Notes: generated by a model from the sequence alone, not told the origin. A stretch of DNA of 64,000 bases from Bradyrhizobium sp. SRL28 (GCF_018596315.1 NZ_JAHEAG010000002.1:434001-498000), one strand, 5' to 3'; numbered from the stretch's first letter, positions 19,001 through 27,455 are shown. A program made the numbers and translations.

Positions 19001-19042
19001 TGGCTCGCGAAACTCGCAAGCCTGTTTGGAGGGCGCCGATGA
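16031..19042 (+). CDS. molybdenum hydroxylase large subunit fused to CoxG-like (SRPBCC) domain
   Basis: Xanthine-dehydrogenase/CO-dehydrogenase-type molybdopterin subunit of 1003 residues that would hydroxylate an organic substrate. The first roughly 800 residues carry the CoxL fold: 'RVEDAGLLSGRGRFIDDL', 'YVGEPVAVVVA', 'GGSFGVKQG', 'GLNRGFGGPQ' and the catalytic Glu in 'LGAKGVGEGN'. The CODH-type CSFR loop is absent, so it is not an aerobic CO dehydrogenase. After a Pro-rich linker (about 815-835) comes a CoxG/SRPBCC domain ('APERVWRMLLDPATLQSVIPGC', ending in 'ARKAGGGAAGG'), normally a separate membrane-tethering protein. It overlaps the next gene by four bases (ATGA), giving operon order L-M-S. 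The exact start is uncertain within the first 20 codons. Confidence 0.92.
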   Translation: MVQAAVRTAISCDQGKGDERPWVGRSIERVEDAGLLSGRGRFIDDLGVQPGTLHAAILRSPHAHADILAIDTEAAKRLAGVAVVLTGEQVKAVTSSLVVGVKAPVECWPIATDRVRYVGEPVAVVVATDRARAEDAAELISVEYRPRSAVVDPLGTLAREAPVLHDGFPGNLASDRTFRYGDPEQAFADAPHRFSIDVKYPRNSCTPIETYGVIASHDAAEDAFDILANFQGPFSIHTVIARALKVPGNRLRLRTPPDSGGSFGVKQGVFPYIVLIAAAARVAGRPVKWIEDRLEHLAASVSATNRATTLSAAVAADGKILALDWDQIEDCGAHLRAPEPATLYRMHGNMTGAYDIRHVKIRNRVVVTNKTPTGLNRGFGGPQVYFALERLVQRIALGLGVEPLDVIRRNLIEANAFPYRTASGALLDSGNYQEAVARAIEGGKFAELKARRDEARAQGRLYGIGLAAVVEPSVSNMGYITTVLTAAERRKTGPKNGAQATATIGLDPVGSVTVHVASVPQGQGHRTVLSQVVADVFGLEPKDIRVNTEIDTAKDAWSIASGNYASRFAAAVAGTAKLAAERVAGRLARIAASQLNVEPADIVFTRGFVASRHNPENRIAFSRVAALSHWSPGSLPDDAGQTIRETVFWTPPELTPPDDEDRINSSLCHGFIFDFCGVEIDRTTLETRIDRYVTMHDCGTILHPGMVNGQIRGGFAQALGAALYEEYAYADDGSFLTGTLADYLLPTTTEVPEPQIIHMETPSPFTPLGAKGVGEGNCMSTPVCVANAVADALGLVDVTLPLVPARLAELVRGAEPPPPSGHPIARPARQGDRQLRGEGQASLKGAPERVWRMLLDPATLQSVIPGCQRVDKISETHFRADVTLGIGPVTGRYRADVELFDLEPPRAVRLRGAAEGALGFGSAEGRIMLAPDGRGGTQLTYSYDAAIGGKVASIGGRLLDGATRVIIGQFFAALARKAGGGAAGGFSLFAWLAKLASLFGGRR

Positions 19043-19854
19043 AGCCCGCTGCGTTCGACTATGTCCGCGCCGAGACCGCCGACGAAGTCCTTTCAGGACT
19101 CACGCAGGAGGGCGGCAATGCGCGCGTGCTTGCCGGCGGCCAGTCGCTGATGGCGATGATCAATATGCGCGTCGCCAAACCGAAGCTGTTGATCGACATC
19201 ATGCACATCAAGGAGCTGCGTCAAATCGAACGCAAGGCGGGCGCCGTCGTCATTGGAGCCGGCGTGCGCCAGGCCGAACTATTGGCCTGGCCGGGTCTTG
19301 CCGAAGCGCTGCCGCTGGTGGCGCTGGCGCTGCCATGGGTTGGGCACGCGCAAACCCGCAGCCGCGGTACGATCTGCGGCTCGCTCGCGCATGCCGATCC
19401 CAGCGCCGAGATGCCGCTGGCGCTGGTCGCGCTCGGCGGCGAGGTGCATCTGCGCAGCGCCACGCGTCGGCGCCGCATGCCGGCAAGGGACTTCTTTGCC
19501 GGCATGATGCTGACCGCGCGCGCGGACGACGAACTGATCGAAGCCATCTCGCTGCCGGTCCTCGGCGAGGCGCGTTGCGCGTTCCGCGAGGTCGCGCGCC
19601 GTCACGGCGATTTCGCCATCGTCGCCTGCGCGGCGATGCCGACGCCGGCAGGCATACGCTTCGCCGTCGCCGGCGTCGCGGACGTCCCGACGGCGCGCGA
19701 CTGGCCCCGACTTGAGGGCAGCGCGCTCGACGACGCCCTCAACGGATTTGCCTACGAGCTCGATGCGCGCGACGACGTGCACGCGACCGCGCGCTACCGC
19801 CGCGACCTGGTGCGGTCGATCGGCCGCGACCTGATCGGCGAGGTGCTGCAATGA
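19039..19854 (+). CDS. molybdenum hydroxylase FAD-binding subunit (CoxM-like)
   Basis: Medium subunit of 271 residues which passes electrons between the Fe-S subunit and FAD. Family motifs are present: 'RVLAGGQSLMAMINMRVAKP' near residue 30, 'IGAGVRQAEL', and 'TRSRGTICGSLAHADPSAEMP' near 105, the FAD-contacting segment. The start ATG overlaps the stop of the large subunit, and the stop overlaps the ATG of the small subunit. Translational coupling of all three subunits fits a stoichiometric heterotrimer. Confidence 0.92.
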   Translation: MKPAAFDYVRAETADEVLSGLTQEGGNARVLAGGQSLMAMINMRVAKPKLLIDIMHIKELRQIERKAGAVVIGAGVRQAELLAWPGLAEALPLVALALPWVGHAQTRSRGTICGSLAHADPSAEMPLALVALGGEVHLRSATRRRRMPARDFFAGMMLTARADDELIEAISLPVLGEARCAFREVARRHGDFAIVACAAMPTPAGIRFAVAGVADVPTARDWPRLEGSALDDALNGFAYELDARDDVHATARYRRDLVRSIGRDLIGEVLQ

Positions 19855-20366
19855 ATCGCCTCGAGGCCGATGCTCGCCATCCCGTCCGTTTCACGCTGAA
19901 CGGCAAGGCCGTCGAGGCGGAAGCCGAGCCGCGCACGCTGCTTTCCGATTTCCTGCGCCAACAGCTTGGTGCGACGGGAACTCACGTCGGCTGCGAGCAC
20001 GGCGTCTGCGGCGCCTGCACAATCGTCGTCGACGACATGCTCACGCGCGCCTGTCTCACGCTCGCGGTGCAGGTCGATGGTTGCGATATCAGGACGGTCG
20101 AAGGGATCGCGCCGTCGCCGGACCGGCTCAGCGCCCTGCAACGCGCCTTTCGCCGCAACCATGCGCTCCAGTGCGGCTTCTGCACCGCCGGCATCCTGAT
20201 GTCGCTCGACCATTATCTGAGCCGGCACCCCGCGCCGACCGAGGAGGAGATCCGCGAACTCCTGAGCGGCCATCTGTGCCGCTGCACCGGCTACACGCCG
20301 ATCATCCGGGCGGCGCTCGAAGCAGCCCGGCTTGCTACATCCAGCGAAGAGACTTCAGATGCTTGA
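19851..20366 (+). CDS. molybdenum hydroxylase [2Fe-2S] subunit (CoxS-like)
   Basis: Small iron-sulphur subunit of 171 residues. The plant-type cluster is ligated by 'CEHGVCGACTIVVDD' plus a downstream Cys ('TRACLTLAVQ'); the second cluster by 'CGFCTAGILM' and 'HLCRCTGY'. All eight expected cysteines are visible and the length is normal. The N-terminal 'FTLNGKAVE' start is typical. It overlaps the FAD subunit gene by four bases and the following ligase gene by eight, so the ligase belongs to the same operon. Confidence 0.93.
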   Translation: MNRLEADARHPVRFTLNGKAVEAEAEPRTLLSDFLRQQLGATGTHVGCEHGVCGACTIVVDDMLTRACLTLAVQVDGCDIRTVEGIAPSPDRLSALQRAFRRNHALQCGFCTAGILMSLDHYLSRHPAPTEEEIRELLSGHLCRCTGYTPIIRAALEAARLATSSEETSDA

Positions 20367-21903
20367 TCTCGGCAGCAGCTTCGTTGCCAGCGTGGCGCGC
20401 GATCCCGATGCTGTCGCGCTGATCGATGGCGATCTCCGTTTCACCTACCGGCAGTGGTACCAGACGATTTCGGCCCTCGTGGCATCGTTCGACCGTCTCG
20501 GCCTGAAGCCGGGAGATCACATCGTCACCCTGTTGCAGAACCGCTCGGAGGCGGCGACGCTGCACTGGGCCTGCCAGTTCGCGGGGCTCGTCATCACGCC
20601 GGTCAATTGGCGCGCCAAGGCCGACGAACTCGACTATTGCATAGAGAATTCCGAGGCCTGCGCCATCTTCTACGAGGACGTCTCCGCGGAGGCCGTGAAG
20701 CAATCGTCGCGGGCCGGCCGGTTGCGACGTGTTTCGGTCGATCCGGGAACAGGTGATGCGATCGGATTCGCCGAGCTGATCAGGCACCGCGCGCCGGACG
20801 CCGAGCCGCGCGTGGGCGCCGACGCCTGGTCGATCATGCTCTACACCTCGGGCACGACCTCGCGGCCGAAAGGCGTGCCGCGGCGACATCGCGCCGAACG
20901 GGCCGCGGCGATCGCCCATGTCGCGCAAAACCTCTATGGTCGCGGCGAGCGCACGCTCGGCGTGATGCCGCTCTATCACACCATGGGGGTTCGCTCGCTG
21001 CTTGCGATGTCGCTGATCGGCGGCACCTTCATCTGCCTGCCCCGCTATGATAGCCGCCAGGCGCTGGCGCTGATCGAGAAGGAGCGGATCACCAACCTTT
21101 ATCTGGTGCCGACCCTCTTTCACGATCTTGTCCACCACGAGGCGTTTGCTGCGACCGATGTCTCGAGCGTGCGCAAGATCGGCTTTGCCGGCGCGTCGAT
21201 GACCGACGGACTGTTGAAGAAGCTGAACGAGGTGTTCAGGCCGGAGCTGTTCGTCAATCACTACGGCAGCTCGGAAATCTACACCTTTACGATCGACCAG
21301 AACGCGCCGGCAAAGCCGGGCTCGGCCGGCAAGGCGGGCATAAATCAACACATCAAAGTCGTGCGGATCGGCGCGCGCTCGGCCGCGGAGCTCGCGGCGG
21401 TCGGCGAGGAGGGCGAGATCATCGCGCTGCTTGCCGGCGACGAGGCGTTCGAAGGTTATTGGCGGCGGCCCGAGGCGGACGCCAAGGCGTTGCGCGAGGG
21501 TTGGTATTTCACCGGCGATACCGGCTTCGTCGATCCGAACGGCGATCTCCATGTCTCTGGCCGCGTCGACGACATGATCATCACCGGCGGCGAGAACGTC
21601 TCGCCGGTCGAGATCGAGAGTTGCTTGTCGCTGCATCCCGCCGTGTCCGAGGTTGCGGTGGTCGGCATTGCCGACGAGAGGTGGGGCAAGGTCGTCGCTG
21701 CCTTTGTCAAGCGCAACCGGCCGGTTTCCGAAGGCGAGCTGGAGCAGTTCTGCCGCACCTCGGGGCTTGCCAACTTCAAGCGGCCGCGCCGCTACGTCTT
21801 CGTCGACGCAATTCCAAAATCGCCGGTCGGCAAGCTGCTTCGGCGACTGCTCGTCGCCGGCCAGTACGAAGCCGAACGGCCGCCGCCGTCCGATATCGCC
21901 TGA
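20359..21903 (+). CDS. acyl-CoA synthetase (AMP-dependent ligase)
   Basis: Adenylate-forming CoA ligase of 514 residues, activating a carboxylic acid with ATP and CoA. The P-loop-like motif 'LYTSGTTSRPKGVPRRH' is near residue 165, 'NHYGSSEIYTF' near 300, 'GWYFTGDTGFVDPNGD' near 380, 'GRVDDMIITGGENVSP' near 405 and the catalytic Lys in 'PKSPVGKLLRR' near the end. The ATG at 20359 overlaps the CoxS stop; GAAGAG lies upstream. Context (hydroxylase, hydratase, ABC importer) implies a catabolic role for an imported organic acid, plausibly aromatic or cyclic. The particular acid cannot be read from the sequence. Confidence 0.9.
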   Translation: MLDLGSSFVASVARDPDAVALIDGDLRFTYRQWYQTISALVASFDRLGLKPGDHIVTLLQNRSEAATLHWACQFAGLVITPVNWRAKADELDYCIENSEACAIFYEDVSAEAVKQSSRAGRLRRVSVDPGTGDAIGFAELIRHRAPDAEPRVGADAWSIMLYTSGTTSRPKGVPRRHRAERAAAIAHVAQNLYGRGERTLGVMPLYHTMGVRSLLAMSLIGGTFICLPRYDSRQALALIEKERITNLYLVPTLFHDLVHHEAFAATDVSSVRKIGFAGASMTDGLLKKLNEVFRPELFVNHYGSSEIYTFTIDQNAPAKPGSAGKAGINQHIKVVRIGARSAAELAAVGEEGEIIALLAGDEAFEGYWRRPEADAKALREGWYFTGDTGFVDPNGDLHVSGRVDDMIITGGENVSPVEIESCLSLHPAVSEVAVVGIADERWGKVVAAFVKRNRPVSEGELEQFCRTSGLANFKRPRRYVFVDAIPKSPVGKLLRRLLVAGQYEAERPPPSDIA

Positions 21904-21931
21904 TCCGAAGCATCAACAGAAGGAAGCACAG

Positions 21932-22738
21932 ATGCCGTCATCTTACACGTTCTCCGATCCCCGCCTTGGCAAGCTCGACGGGTTCAAGGTCGAAATCGAT
22001 GAAGCGCATGAGCGTGCCGACATCGTACTCGGCCGTCCGCCCTATAACATCGTGGCGATGCCGCAGCGCGATCAGCTCCGGCTGACCTTCGAGACGCTCG
22101 ACGAGGATCCGCGCGTTCGCATCATCGTGGTGCGGTCAGAGGGAGAGCACTTCTCCAGCGGCGGCAATATTGGCGGTTTCATGGAGGCAAGTCCCGAACA
22201 CGTCTCGAGGCTCGCCTGGAATATCGCAGCACCGGCGCGTTGCGCCAAGCCTGTGATCGTCGCCAACCGTGGCTATTGTTTCGGTGTTGGCTTCGAACTC
22301 TCGCTCGCCTGCGATTTCCGGATTGCGTCGGAAACCACGCAATACGCGCTGCCGGAGCAGAAACTCGGTCAGATCCCGGGATCGGGCGGTTCGGCGCGGC
22401 TGCAGAAGATGGTCGGCATCACCCGCACAAAGGATATCGTCATGCGTTCCAAGCGCATCTCGGCGAAGCAGGCGCTGGAGTGGGGCATCGCGACCGAATG
22501 CGTTCCGGACAGCGATCTTGAGAAAGCGACCGACAGGCTGGTGGATGAGCTTCGCACCTTCTCGCCGTTAGCGCAGCGGACGGCGAAGAAGCTCCTGAAC
22601 GACACCGAAGATTCGACGCTGGCGATTGCGATTGAGCTTGAGGGGCACTGCTACAGCCGCCTGCGCCAGTCGGACGACTTTAAGGAAGGCGTCGAAGCCT
22701 TCAACGCCAAGCGTCCGCCCAGATTCATCGGCCGTTGA
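21932..22738 (+). CDS. enoyl-CoA hydratase/isomerase family protein
   Basis: Crotonase-superfamily enzyme of 268 residues acting on the CoA thioester made by the preceding ligase. The oxyanion-hole segments are 'EHFSSGGNIGGF' (near 70) and 'NRGYCFGVGFELSLACDFRIA' (near 110), followed by 'ALPEQKLGQIPGSGGSARL' (near 140). The first acid position carries the family's usual Glu ('PEQKLG'), whereas the second catalytic acid is replaced by Gly/Ser ('GSGG'), so simple hydration is not assured and hydrolase or ring-cleaving chemistry is possible. AAGGAAG precedes the ATG. Third catabolic function of the island operon. Confidence 0.88.
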   Translation: MPSSYTFSDPRLGKLDGFKVEIDEAHERADIVLGRPPYNIVAMPQRDQLRLTFETLDEDPRVRIIVVRSEGEHFSSGGNIGGFMEASPEHVSRLAWNIAAPARCAKPVIVANRGYCFGVGFELSLACDFRIASETTQYALPEQKLGQIPGSGGSARLQKMVGITRTKDIVMRSKRISAKQALEWGIATECVPDSDLEKATDRLVDELRTFSPLAQRTAKKLLNDTEDSTLAIAIELEGHCYSRLRQSDDFKEGVEAFNAKRPPRFIGR

Positions 22739-22819
22739 ACTGTTCTGGCGCGTGGTGGGCGACCACCGCGCGCCACTTTGAGCCGAAATTTCTCACAACA
22801 AACAATAGAGGGAACGAAT

Positions 22820-24001
22820 ATGAAGCCGTTTGGTATTTTAGCCGCTGCGAGCGCGCTGCTCGCCACCACCGCGCTCCAAGGTGCCGCATTTGCACAGTCC
22901 GGCCCGATCAAGGTCGGCGTGGTCACGCCCTTGTCCGGCACGTATACGCCGATTGGGCAGCAGGTCCGCTGGGGACTGGAGCTGGCTGCCAAGGATATCA
23001 ACGCGGCGGGCGGAATTGCGGGACGGCAGATCACGCTCATCTTCGAGGACGAGGAAGCCAACCCGGCTGTTGCCGTTCAGAAGGCCGAGAAGCTCTTCCA
23101 GGTCGAGAAGGTGGACTTTCTCACCGGCACGGTGAACTCCGGGTCGACGCTCGCCGTCGCGCAGCTCGCCGAGCGCAACAATAGGCTTGCCGCTACGACC
23201 GTCTCCTTCGCCGACTCGATTACCGGCGACAAATGTTCGCCGAACATGTTTCGCGTGAACGCTCGCGCCGAGCAGCAGTCGGTCGCGCTCGCCGCCTGGC
23301 TTGAGAAGGAGAAGCCGAAGTCGAAGGTATTCTATCTCGGGCCGGATTATGAAATGGGTCGTTCCACCGTCGCCGCCTTCAAGACCAACGCCGAAAAGAG
23401 CGGCGCCCAATCGATGGGCGAGGTGTTCGCGCCTCTTGATTCCAAGGACTACACGCAGTATTTCGGCCAGATTCGGGCTGCCCGTCCGCAGGTCGTCTAT
23501 ACTTCGGTTGCCGGGAACGACACGGTGCGACTGCTGACCCAGTTGCAGGATTTCGGCATGCTGTCGAACCTGACAGTCGTTGGCGCCTCAGGCACCGTGA
23601 CCTCTCAGAACATCGGCGCGATCGGGGCGGCGGCGGAGGGCTTTGCCACCGGGGTGGGTTATTCGACTCAGATTGATACGCCCGCGAACAAGAAGTTCGT
23701 TGAGGCGTTCCGCGCCGCCAACAAGGCCGATCCTGATCTCTACGGCGCCGACAGCTACGGGCTCCTCTTTGCCTACAAAGCGTCGGTCGAGAAGGCGGAC
23801 TCAACCGATACGGACAAGGTACGCGATGCGTTAAGGGGACTGACCTGGAAGACGCCGCAGGGCGAGAAGACGATCAGGGCCGGTGACCATCAGGCAATGC
23901 AGCCGATGTATGTGGTGCGCGTAAACAAGGGGAAGTTCGACATCGTCACGAGTGTGCCAGCGGACAAGGCGATCGGGCCCGACGCCTGCACACGGTTCTG
24001 A
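22820..24001 (+). CDS. ABC transporter substrate-binding protein (branched-chain amino acid type)
   Basis: Periplasmic type-I binding protein of 393 residues. The ATG at 22820 has GAGGGAA upstream and starts a clear signal peptide ('LAAASALLATTALQGAAFAQ'). Mature motifs are 'KVGVVTPLSGTYTPIGQQV', 'AAKDINAAGGIAGRQI', 'FEDEEANPAVAVQKAEKL' and 'GADSYGLLFAYKA', typical of the LivK-like family. It is followed by two permeases and two ATPases. Given its neighbours, the ligand is more likely the acid degraded by this operon than an amino acid; that is inference. Confidence 0.92.
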   Translation: MKPFGILAAASALLATTALQGAAFAQSGPIKVGVVTPLSGTYTPIGQQVRWGLELAAKDINAAGGIAGRQITLIFEDEEANPAVAVQKAEKLFQVEKVDFLTGTVNSGSTLAVAQLAERNNRLAATTVSFADSITGDKCSPNMFRVNARAEQQSVALAAWLEKEKPKSKVFYLGPDYEMGRSTVAAFKTNAEKSGAQSMGEVFAPLDSKDYTQYFGQIRAARPQVVYTSVAGNDTVRLLTQLQDFGMLSNLTVVGASGTVTSQNIGAIGAAAEGFATGVGYSTQIDTPANKKFVEAFRAANKADPDLYGADSYGLLFAYKASVEKADSTDTDKVRDALRGLTWKTPQGEKTIRAGDHQAMQPMYVVRVNKGKFDIVTSVPADKAIGPDACTRF

Positions 24002-24079
24002 ACCAAAGGAAACGGCCGCGCTCTGTCCCGTGAGTCCGGGAGAGAGCGCGGGCGGATCCGATCTCTGGAGACGACGTCC

Positions 24080-24970
24080 ATGTCACCGATAGACTATCTG
24101 CAATTTGTGCTGGCACCGCAGATCCTGAACGGTCTGACGCTCGGCGTTGCTGTTGTTCTTGTTGCGCTGGGGCTCACCATCATTTTCGGCATGCTCGACG
24201 TCATCAACATGAGCCACGGCGAATTCTATGCAGTGGGAGCCTATGCAGCGCTGGCGCTCGGAGCCGCGGGTATCGGCTTCTGGTTTCTGCTGGTCTTGGT
24301 GCCGATCCTGATGATTCCCCTCGGTATGGCGGCAGAGCGGCTTTTGATCCGACCGGTCTTCGACTCGAAGGACCGCCACGTCACCACGCTGCTCGTTACC
24401 TTTGGCCTGGGCCTCATTGTCGAGGACGTGCTGAAAGTGATCTTTGGTGCGAACACGCAGCGCCCGCCGACGCCCATTCCGGGCGCAACGGAATGGTTCG
24501 GAATTCTCGTGCCAAACTACCGTCTCTTCCTTCTCGCGGTGGGAGCAGCGATCATCGGCGGCGTCGCCTATGTTGTGTACCGCACGCGCCTCGGCGCCAT
24601 GGTCCGTGCAGCTGCCTTCGATCGCCATATGGCGGCCTCGCTGGGGGTGCCGGTCTCGATCGTATATGCGGGAACCTTCGCTTTCGGCGTAGCGCTCGCC
24701 GGGCTCGCCGGCGTGCTGCTCGCGCCGATCTATTCGGTCTTTCCCACCATGGGGCGGGACTTCATCTTGCTTGCCTTCAGTGTCGTCATCGTCGGCGGAA
24801 TGGGCTCGATCTGGGGGTGTGTGTTTGCCGGGCTGCTGCTGACGCAGGTGCAGGCGCTCGCGAGCCTCGTCATATCGCCAATATGGACGGATCCTATCGT
24901 GTTCGGCACGATGGTCGTCTTCCTCATGGTCCGCCCTCAAGGCCTGTTCGGGAGGCTCGGACATGCTTGA
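24080..24970 (+). CDS. branched-chain-type ABC transporter permease (LivH-like)
   Basis: Inner-membrane permease of 296 residues with about eight hydrophobic helices. Characteristic sequences are 'NGLTLGVAVVLVALGLTIIFG', 'INMSHGEFYAVGAY' and 'VIVGGMGSIWGCVFAGLLL', the EAA-like coupling region. It starts 78 bp after the binding protein and overlaps the next permease by eight bases, so it forms the LivH half of the LivHM channel. Confidence 0.92.
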   Translation: MSPIDYLQFVLAPQILNGLTLGVAVVLVALGLTIIFGMLDVINMSHGEFYAVGAYAALALGAAGIGFWFLLVLVPILMIPLGMAAERLLIRPVFDSKDRHVTTLLVTFGLGLIVEDVLKVIFGANTQRPPTPIPGATEWFGILVPNYRLFLLAVGAAIIGGVAYVVYRTRLGAMVRAAAFDRHMAASLGVPVSIVYAGTFAFGVALAGLAGVLLAPIYSVFPTMGRDFILLAFSVVIVGGMGSIWGCVFAGLLLTQVQALASLVISPIWTDPIVFGTMVVFLMVRPQGLFGRLGHA

Positions 24971-26006
24971 TCGGCTCGCTATCTCCATGCGTGCGAGCCA
25001 TGTACTCGCGATTCTGCTTCTCGCGGCGGCGTTGTGCCTTGCGGCCCTTGGCGCTGCATTGGACGACAGTTTTTACCTCCGCCTCGGTACTGAAGCGCTG
25101 ATCTTCGCGGGTCTCGCTCTGTCAGTCGACCTTCTTCTCGGCTATTCGGGCGCGCTGTCGCTGGGGCAGGCGCTTTACTTTGGTATCGGCGCCTATGTTT
25201 CGGCCCTGACCTTGATGACTGTTCCCTCCTTCTGGCTGGCCATGGCTGCCGCAGGTCTTGCGACGCTCGTTGCCGCCACGATCGGCGGTCTGATCGCCAA
25301 CCGGGTCCGCGGTGTATATTTCGCCCTCATCACCTTTGGCATGGCGCAGGTCGTGGCCAAGGTCGTCTACAACACGCGCGAACTGGGTGCCTCTGACGGC
25401 ATGATCGGCATTCCCGTCGTCCAGATCCAATTCGGCCCTTTCGCGATCTCGGCTGGCAATCCCGTCGGATTCTTTCTGATCGTGCTGGCCATCATCATGG
25501 GACTGTATGGACTTAGTGCCTATTTGCTGGAGACGCCCTTCGGCCGGGTGCTGACGGCCCTGAAAGCCAACGAGAGGCGAGTGCCCTTCCTCGGTTATTC
25601 GGTGTGGCGGGCGCGTATGGCGGTCTATGTCTTCGCAGGACTCGTGGCCGGCCTGTCTGGCGCGCTCTATCCGGTGCTGCGGGGTTTTGTCTCGCCAGAG
25701 CTGATGTTCTTCGCCACTTCCGGGAATGCGGTGATCTCGGTGATCCTCGGGGGCGTCGGTACGCTCATCGGCGCGATCTACGGCGCGGTGCTGCTCGTCA
25801 TCCTGAAATCGATCATCGGCAGCTGGACGGAGCATCATCTCATCGTCATCGGTCTGCTGTTCATGCTCTGTGTGATGTTCCTGCCGAAGGGACTCGTCGG
25901 CTTCTCAAGGCCATGGATAGAGCGCCGAATTGTCCGAGTGCCGTCTCAGGAAGTCACCGCCTCCGCGGTCTCCCCCGCGATCGCCAAATCCCGGAGCGCG
26001 TCGTGA
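24963..26006 (+). CDS. branched-chain-type ABC transporter permease (LivM-like)
   Basis: Second inner-membrane permease, 347 residues. Signature segments are 'LALSVDLLLGYSGALSLGQALYF', 'FALITFGMAQVV', 'LKANERRVPFLGYSV' and 'VILGGVGTLIGAIYGAVLL'. The C-terminus has a roughly 30-residue hydrophilic tail after the last helix. The stop overlaps the GTG start of the ATPase gene (GTGA). Confidence 0.92.
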   Translation: MLDRLAISMRASHVLAILLLAAALCLAALGAALDDSFYLRLGTEALIFAGLALSVDLLLGYSGALSLGQALYFGIGAYVSALTLMTVPSFWLAMAAAGLATLVAATIGGLIANRVRGVYFALITFGMAQVVAKVVYNTRELGASDGMIGIPVVQIQFGPFAISAGNPVGFFLIVLAIIMGLYGLSAYLLETPFGRVLTALKANERRVPFLGYSVWRARMAVYVFAGLVAGLSGALYPVLRGFVSPELMFFATSGNAVISVILGGVGTLIGAIYGAVLLVILKSIIGSWTEHHLIVIGLLFMLCVMFLPKGLVGFSRPWIERRIVRVPSQEVTASAVSPAIAKSRSAS

Positions 26007-26746
26007 TTCCGCCTGTTCTCGACGTCCGTGGTCTCGGCATCTCATTCGGCGGTCTCAAGGCCGTCGACGATGTGAGCTTTTCCGTTGAGCGCCATCGCAT
26101 TACCACGATCATCGGTCCCAACGGCGCCGGCAAGTCGACCTTGTTCAACCTGATCAGCGGAGCGCTGACGCCCAGAAACGGAAAGGTCATGATCGACGGC
26201 GTCGAGATGACACGCGGTTCTGCCGAGCAGAAAAAAGCCGCGGGTCTCTCCCGCTCGTTCCAGATCACTAACCTTTTCTTCGAGCTAACCGTCGCGGAAA
26301 ATCTGCGGCTCGCTGCGCAGTTACTTGAACCACCAACGCACGCCTTCTTGCCGATCCGCCGCTCGCGTCGCGCGATGGAGAAGACGGAGAGAATGCTTGA
26401 GCGCTTCAGACTTGCGCATCGCCGCGACGAGCTTGCTGGCAATCTCTCGCACGGGGACCAGCGTCGGCTGGAAATAGCAGTCTGCCTCGCATCCGAGCCC
26501 AAGCTCTTGCTGCTCGACGAGCCGACACAGGGCATGAGCCATGCCGATACGCAGGACACGGCCGCCCTTGTGCGTGGCCTGACCGAAGACGTGACCGTCC
26601 TGCTCATCGAGCACGATATCGGCCTTGTGATGAACCTGTCGGACCATGTCGTCGTCATGCATCAAGGCCGCAAGCTGGCCGAGGGTCCTCCGAAGGTCGT
26701 GCGATCTGATCCGGTCGTCCAGGCCGCATATTTCGGGCATCACTGA
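26003..26746 (+). CDS. branched-chain-type ABC transporter ATPase (LivG-like)
   Basis: Cytosolic ATP-binding subunit of 247 residues starting at GTG 26003, which overlaps the LivM stop. Walker A 'GPNGAGKSTLFNLISG', a signature-type segment 'NLSHGDQRRLEIAVCLA' and Walker B 'KLLLLDEPTQGMSH' are present, then 'LLIEHDIGLVM'. The canonical LSGG is 'LSHG', a common LivG variant. Reading frames further upstream belong to LivM. Confidence 0.93.
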   Translation: MIPPVLDVRGLGISFGGLKAVDDVSFSVERHRITTIIGPNGAGKSTLFNLISGALTPRNGKVMIDGVEMTRGSAEQKKAAGLSRSFQITNLFFELTVAENLRLAAQLLEPPTHAFLPIRRSRRAMEKTERMLERFRLAHRRDELAGNLSHGDQRRLEIAVCLASEPKLLLLDEPTQGMSHADTQDTAALVRGLTEDVTVLLIEHDIGLVMNLSDHVVVMHQGRKLAEGPPKVVRSDPVVQAAYFGHH

Positions 26747-26747
26747 C

Positions 26748-27455
26748 ATGCTAACCATTCGAGGATTACACTCCCACTACGGCCTCAGTCACATCATCCA
26801 AGGCATTGATCTCGACGCCAGGCCCGGTGAAGTCATCGGCATCTTTGGGCGCAACGGCGTCGGCAAGACGACATTGCTCAAGACCATCGCCGGTTGGGTG
26901 ACAGCGAGCGACGGCACGGTCATGCTCGGTGAGCATGGACTTTGCGGCCTTTCACCCGATCGCATCTGCCATGCTGGCGTCGGCTTTGTGCCGGAGGACC
27001 GCCGCATCTTTCCAGGGCTAACCGTTGAGGAAAATCTGTCGCTAGGCCTGTTGCAGGTGAGGGGACGTCCGAAACAGGACGAGTGCCGTGCGATTGACGC
27101 GATTTATAATCGTTTCCCCCGACTGGGCGAGCGACGGCATCAGCTCGGCACGACACTCTCCGGAGGCGAACAACAGATGCTGGCAATGGCGCGGGTCATG
27201 GTCGGTGAGCCGCGTCTCGTGTTGATCGACGAGCCAAGCGAAGGTCTGGCACCGATGATCGTTGCAGAAGTCTTCGCAATCGTGCGGGAACTGCGCAATC
27301 GAGGAGCAATCGTGTTGCTCGTCGAGCAAAATGTGCATCAGGCCCTGTCGGTCGCCGACCGCTTCCATGTGGTCGAACGCGGAAAGATCGTATTCAGCGG
27401 CGAGGCAGGCGTTGAGGCCGACCGCACCCGGCTGATGCAGCTCATCGCAGTATGA
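26748..27455 (+). CDS. branched-chain-type ABC transporter ATPase (LivF-like)
   Basis: Second ATPase subunit, 235 residues. Walker A 'GRNGVGKTTLLKTIAG', signature 'TLSGGEQQMLAMARVM', Walker B 'RLVLIDEPSEGLAP', and H-loop position carrying Gln ('LVEQNVHQAL') as usual in LivF. The ATG starts one base after the LivG stop. It is the last complete gene of the first island segment. Confidence 0.93.
   Translation: MLTIRGLHSHYGLSHIIQGIDLDARPGEVIGIFGRNGVGKTTLLKTIAGWVTASDGTVMLGEHGLCGLSPDRICHAGVGFVPEDRRIFPGLTVEENLSLGLLQVRGRPKQDECRAIDAIYNRFPRLGERRHQLGTTLSGGEQQMLAMARVMVGEPRLVLIDEPSEGLAPMIVAEVFAIVRELRNRGAIVLLVEQNVHQALSVADRFHVVERGKIVFSGEAGVEADRTRLMQLIAV

Noticed and set aside
20335..21636. Minus-strand open frame of 433 codons
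   Set aside because: Antisense to the acyl-CoA ligase, whose catalytic motifs are complete; a high-G+C shadow.
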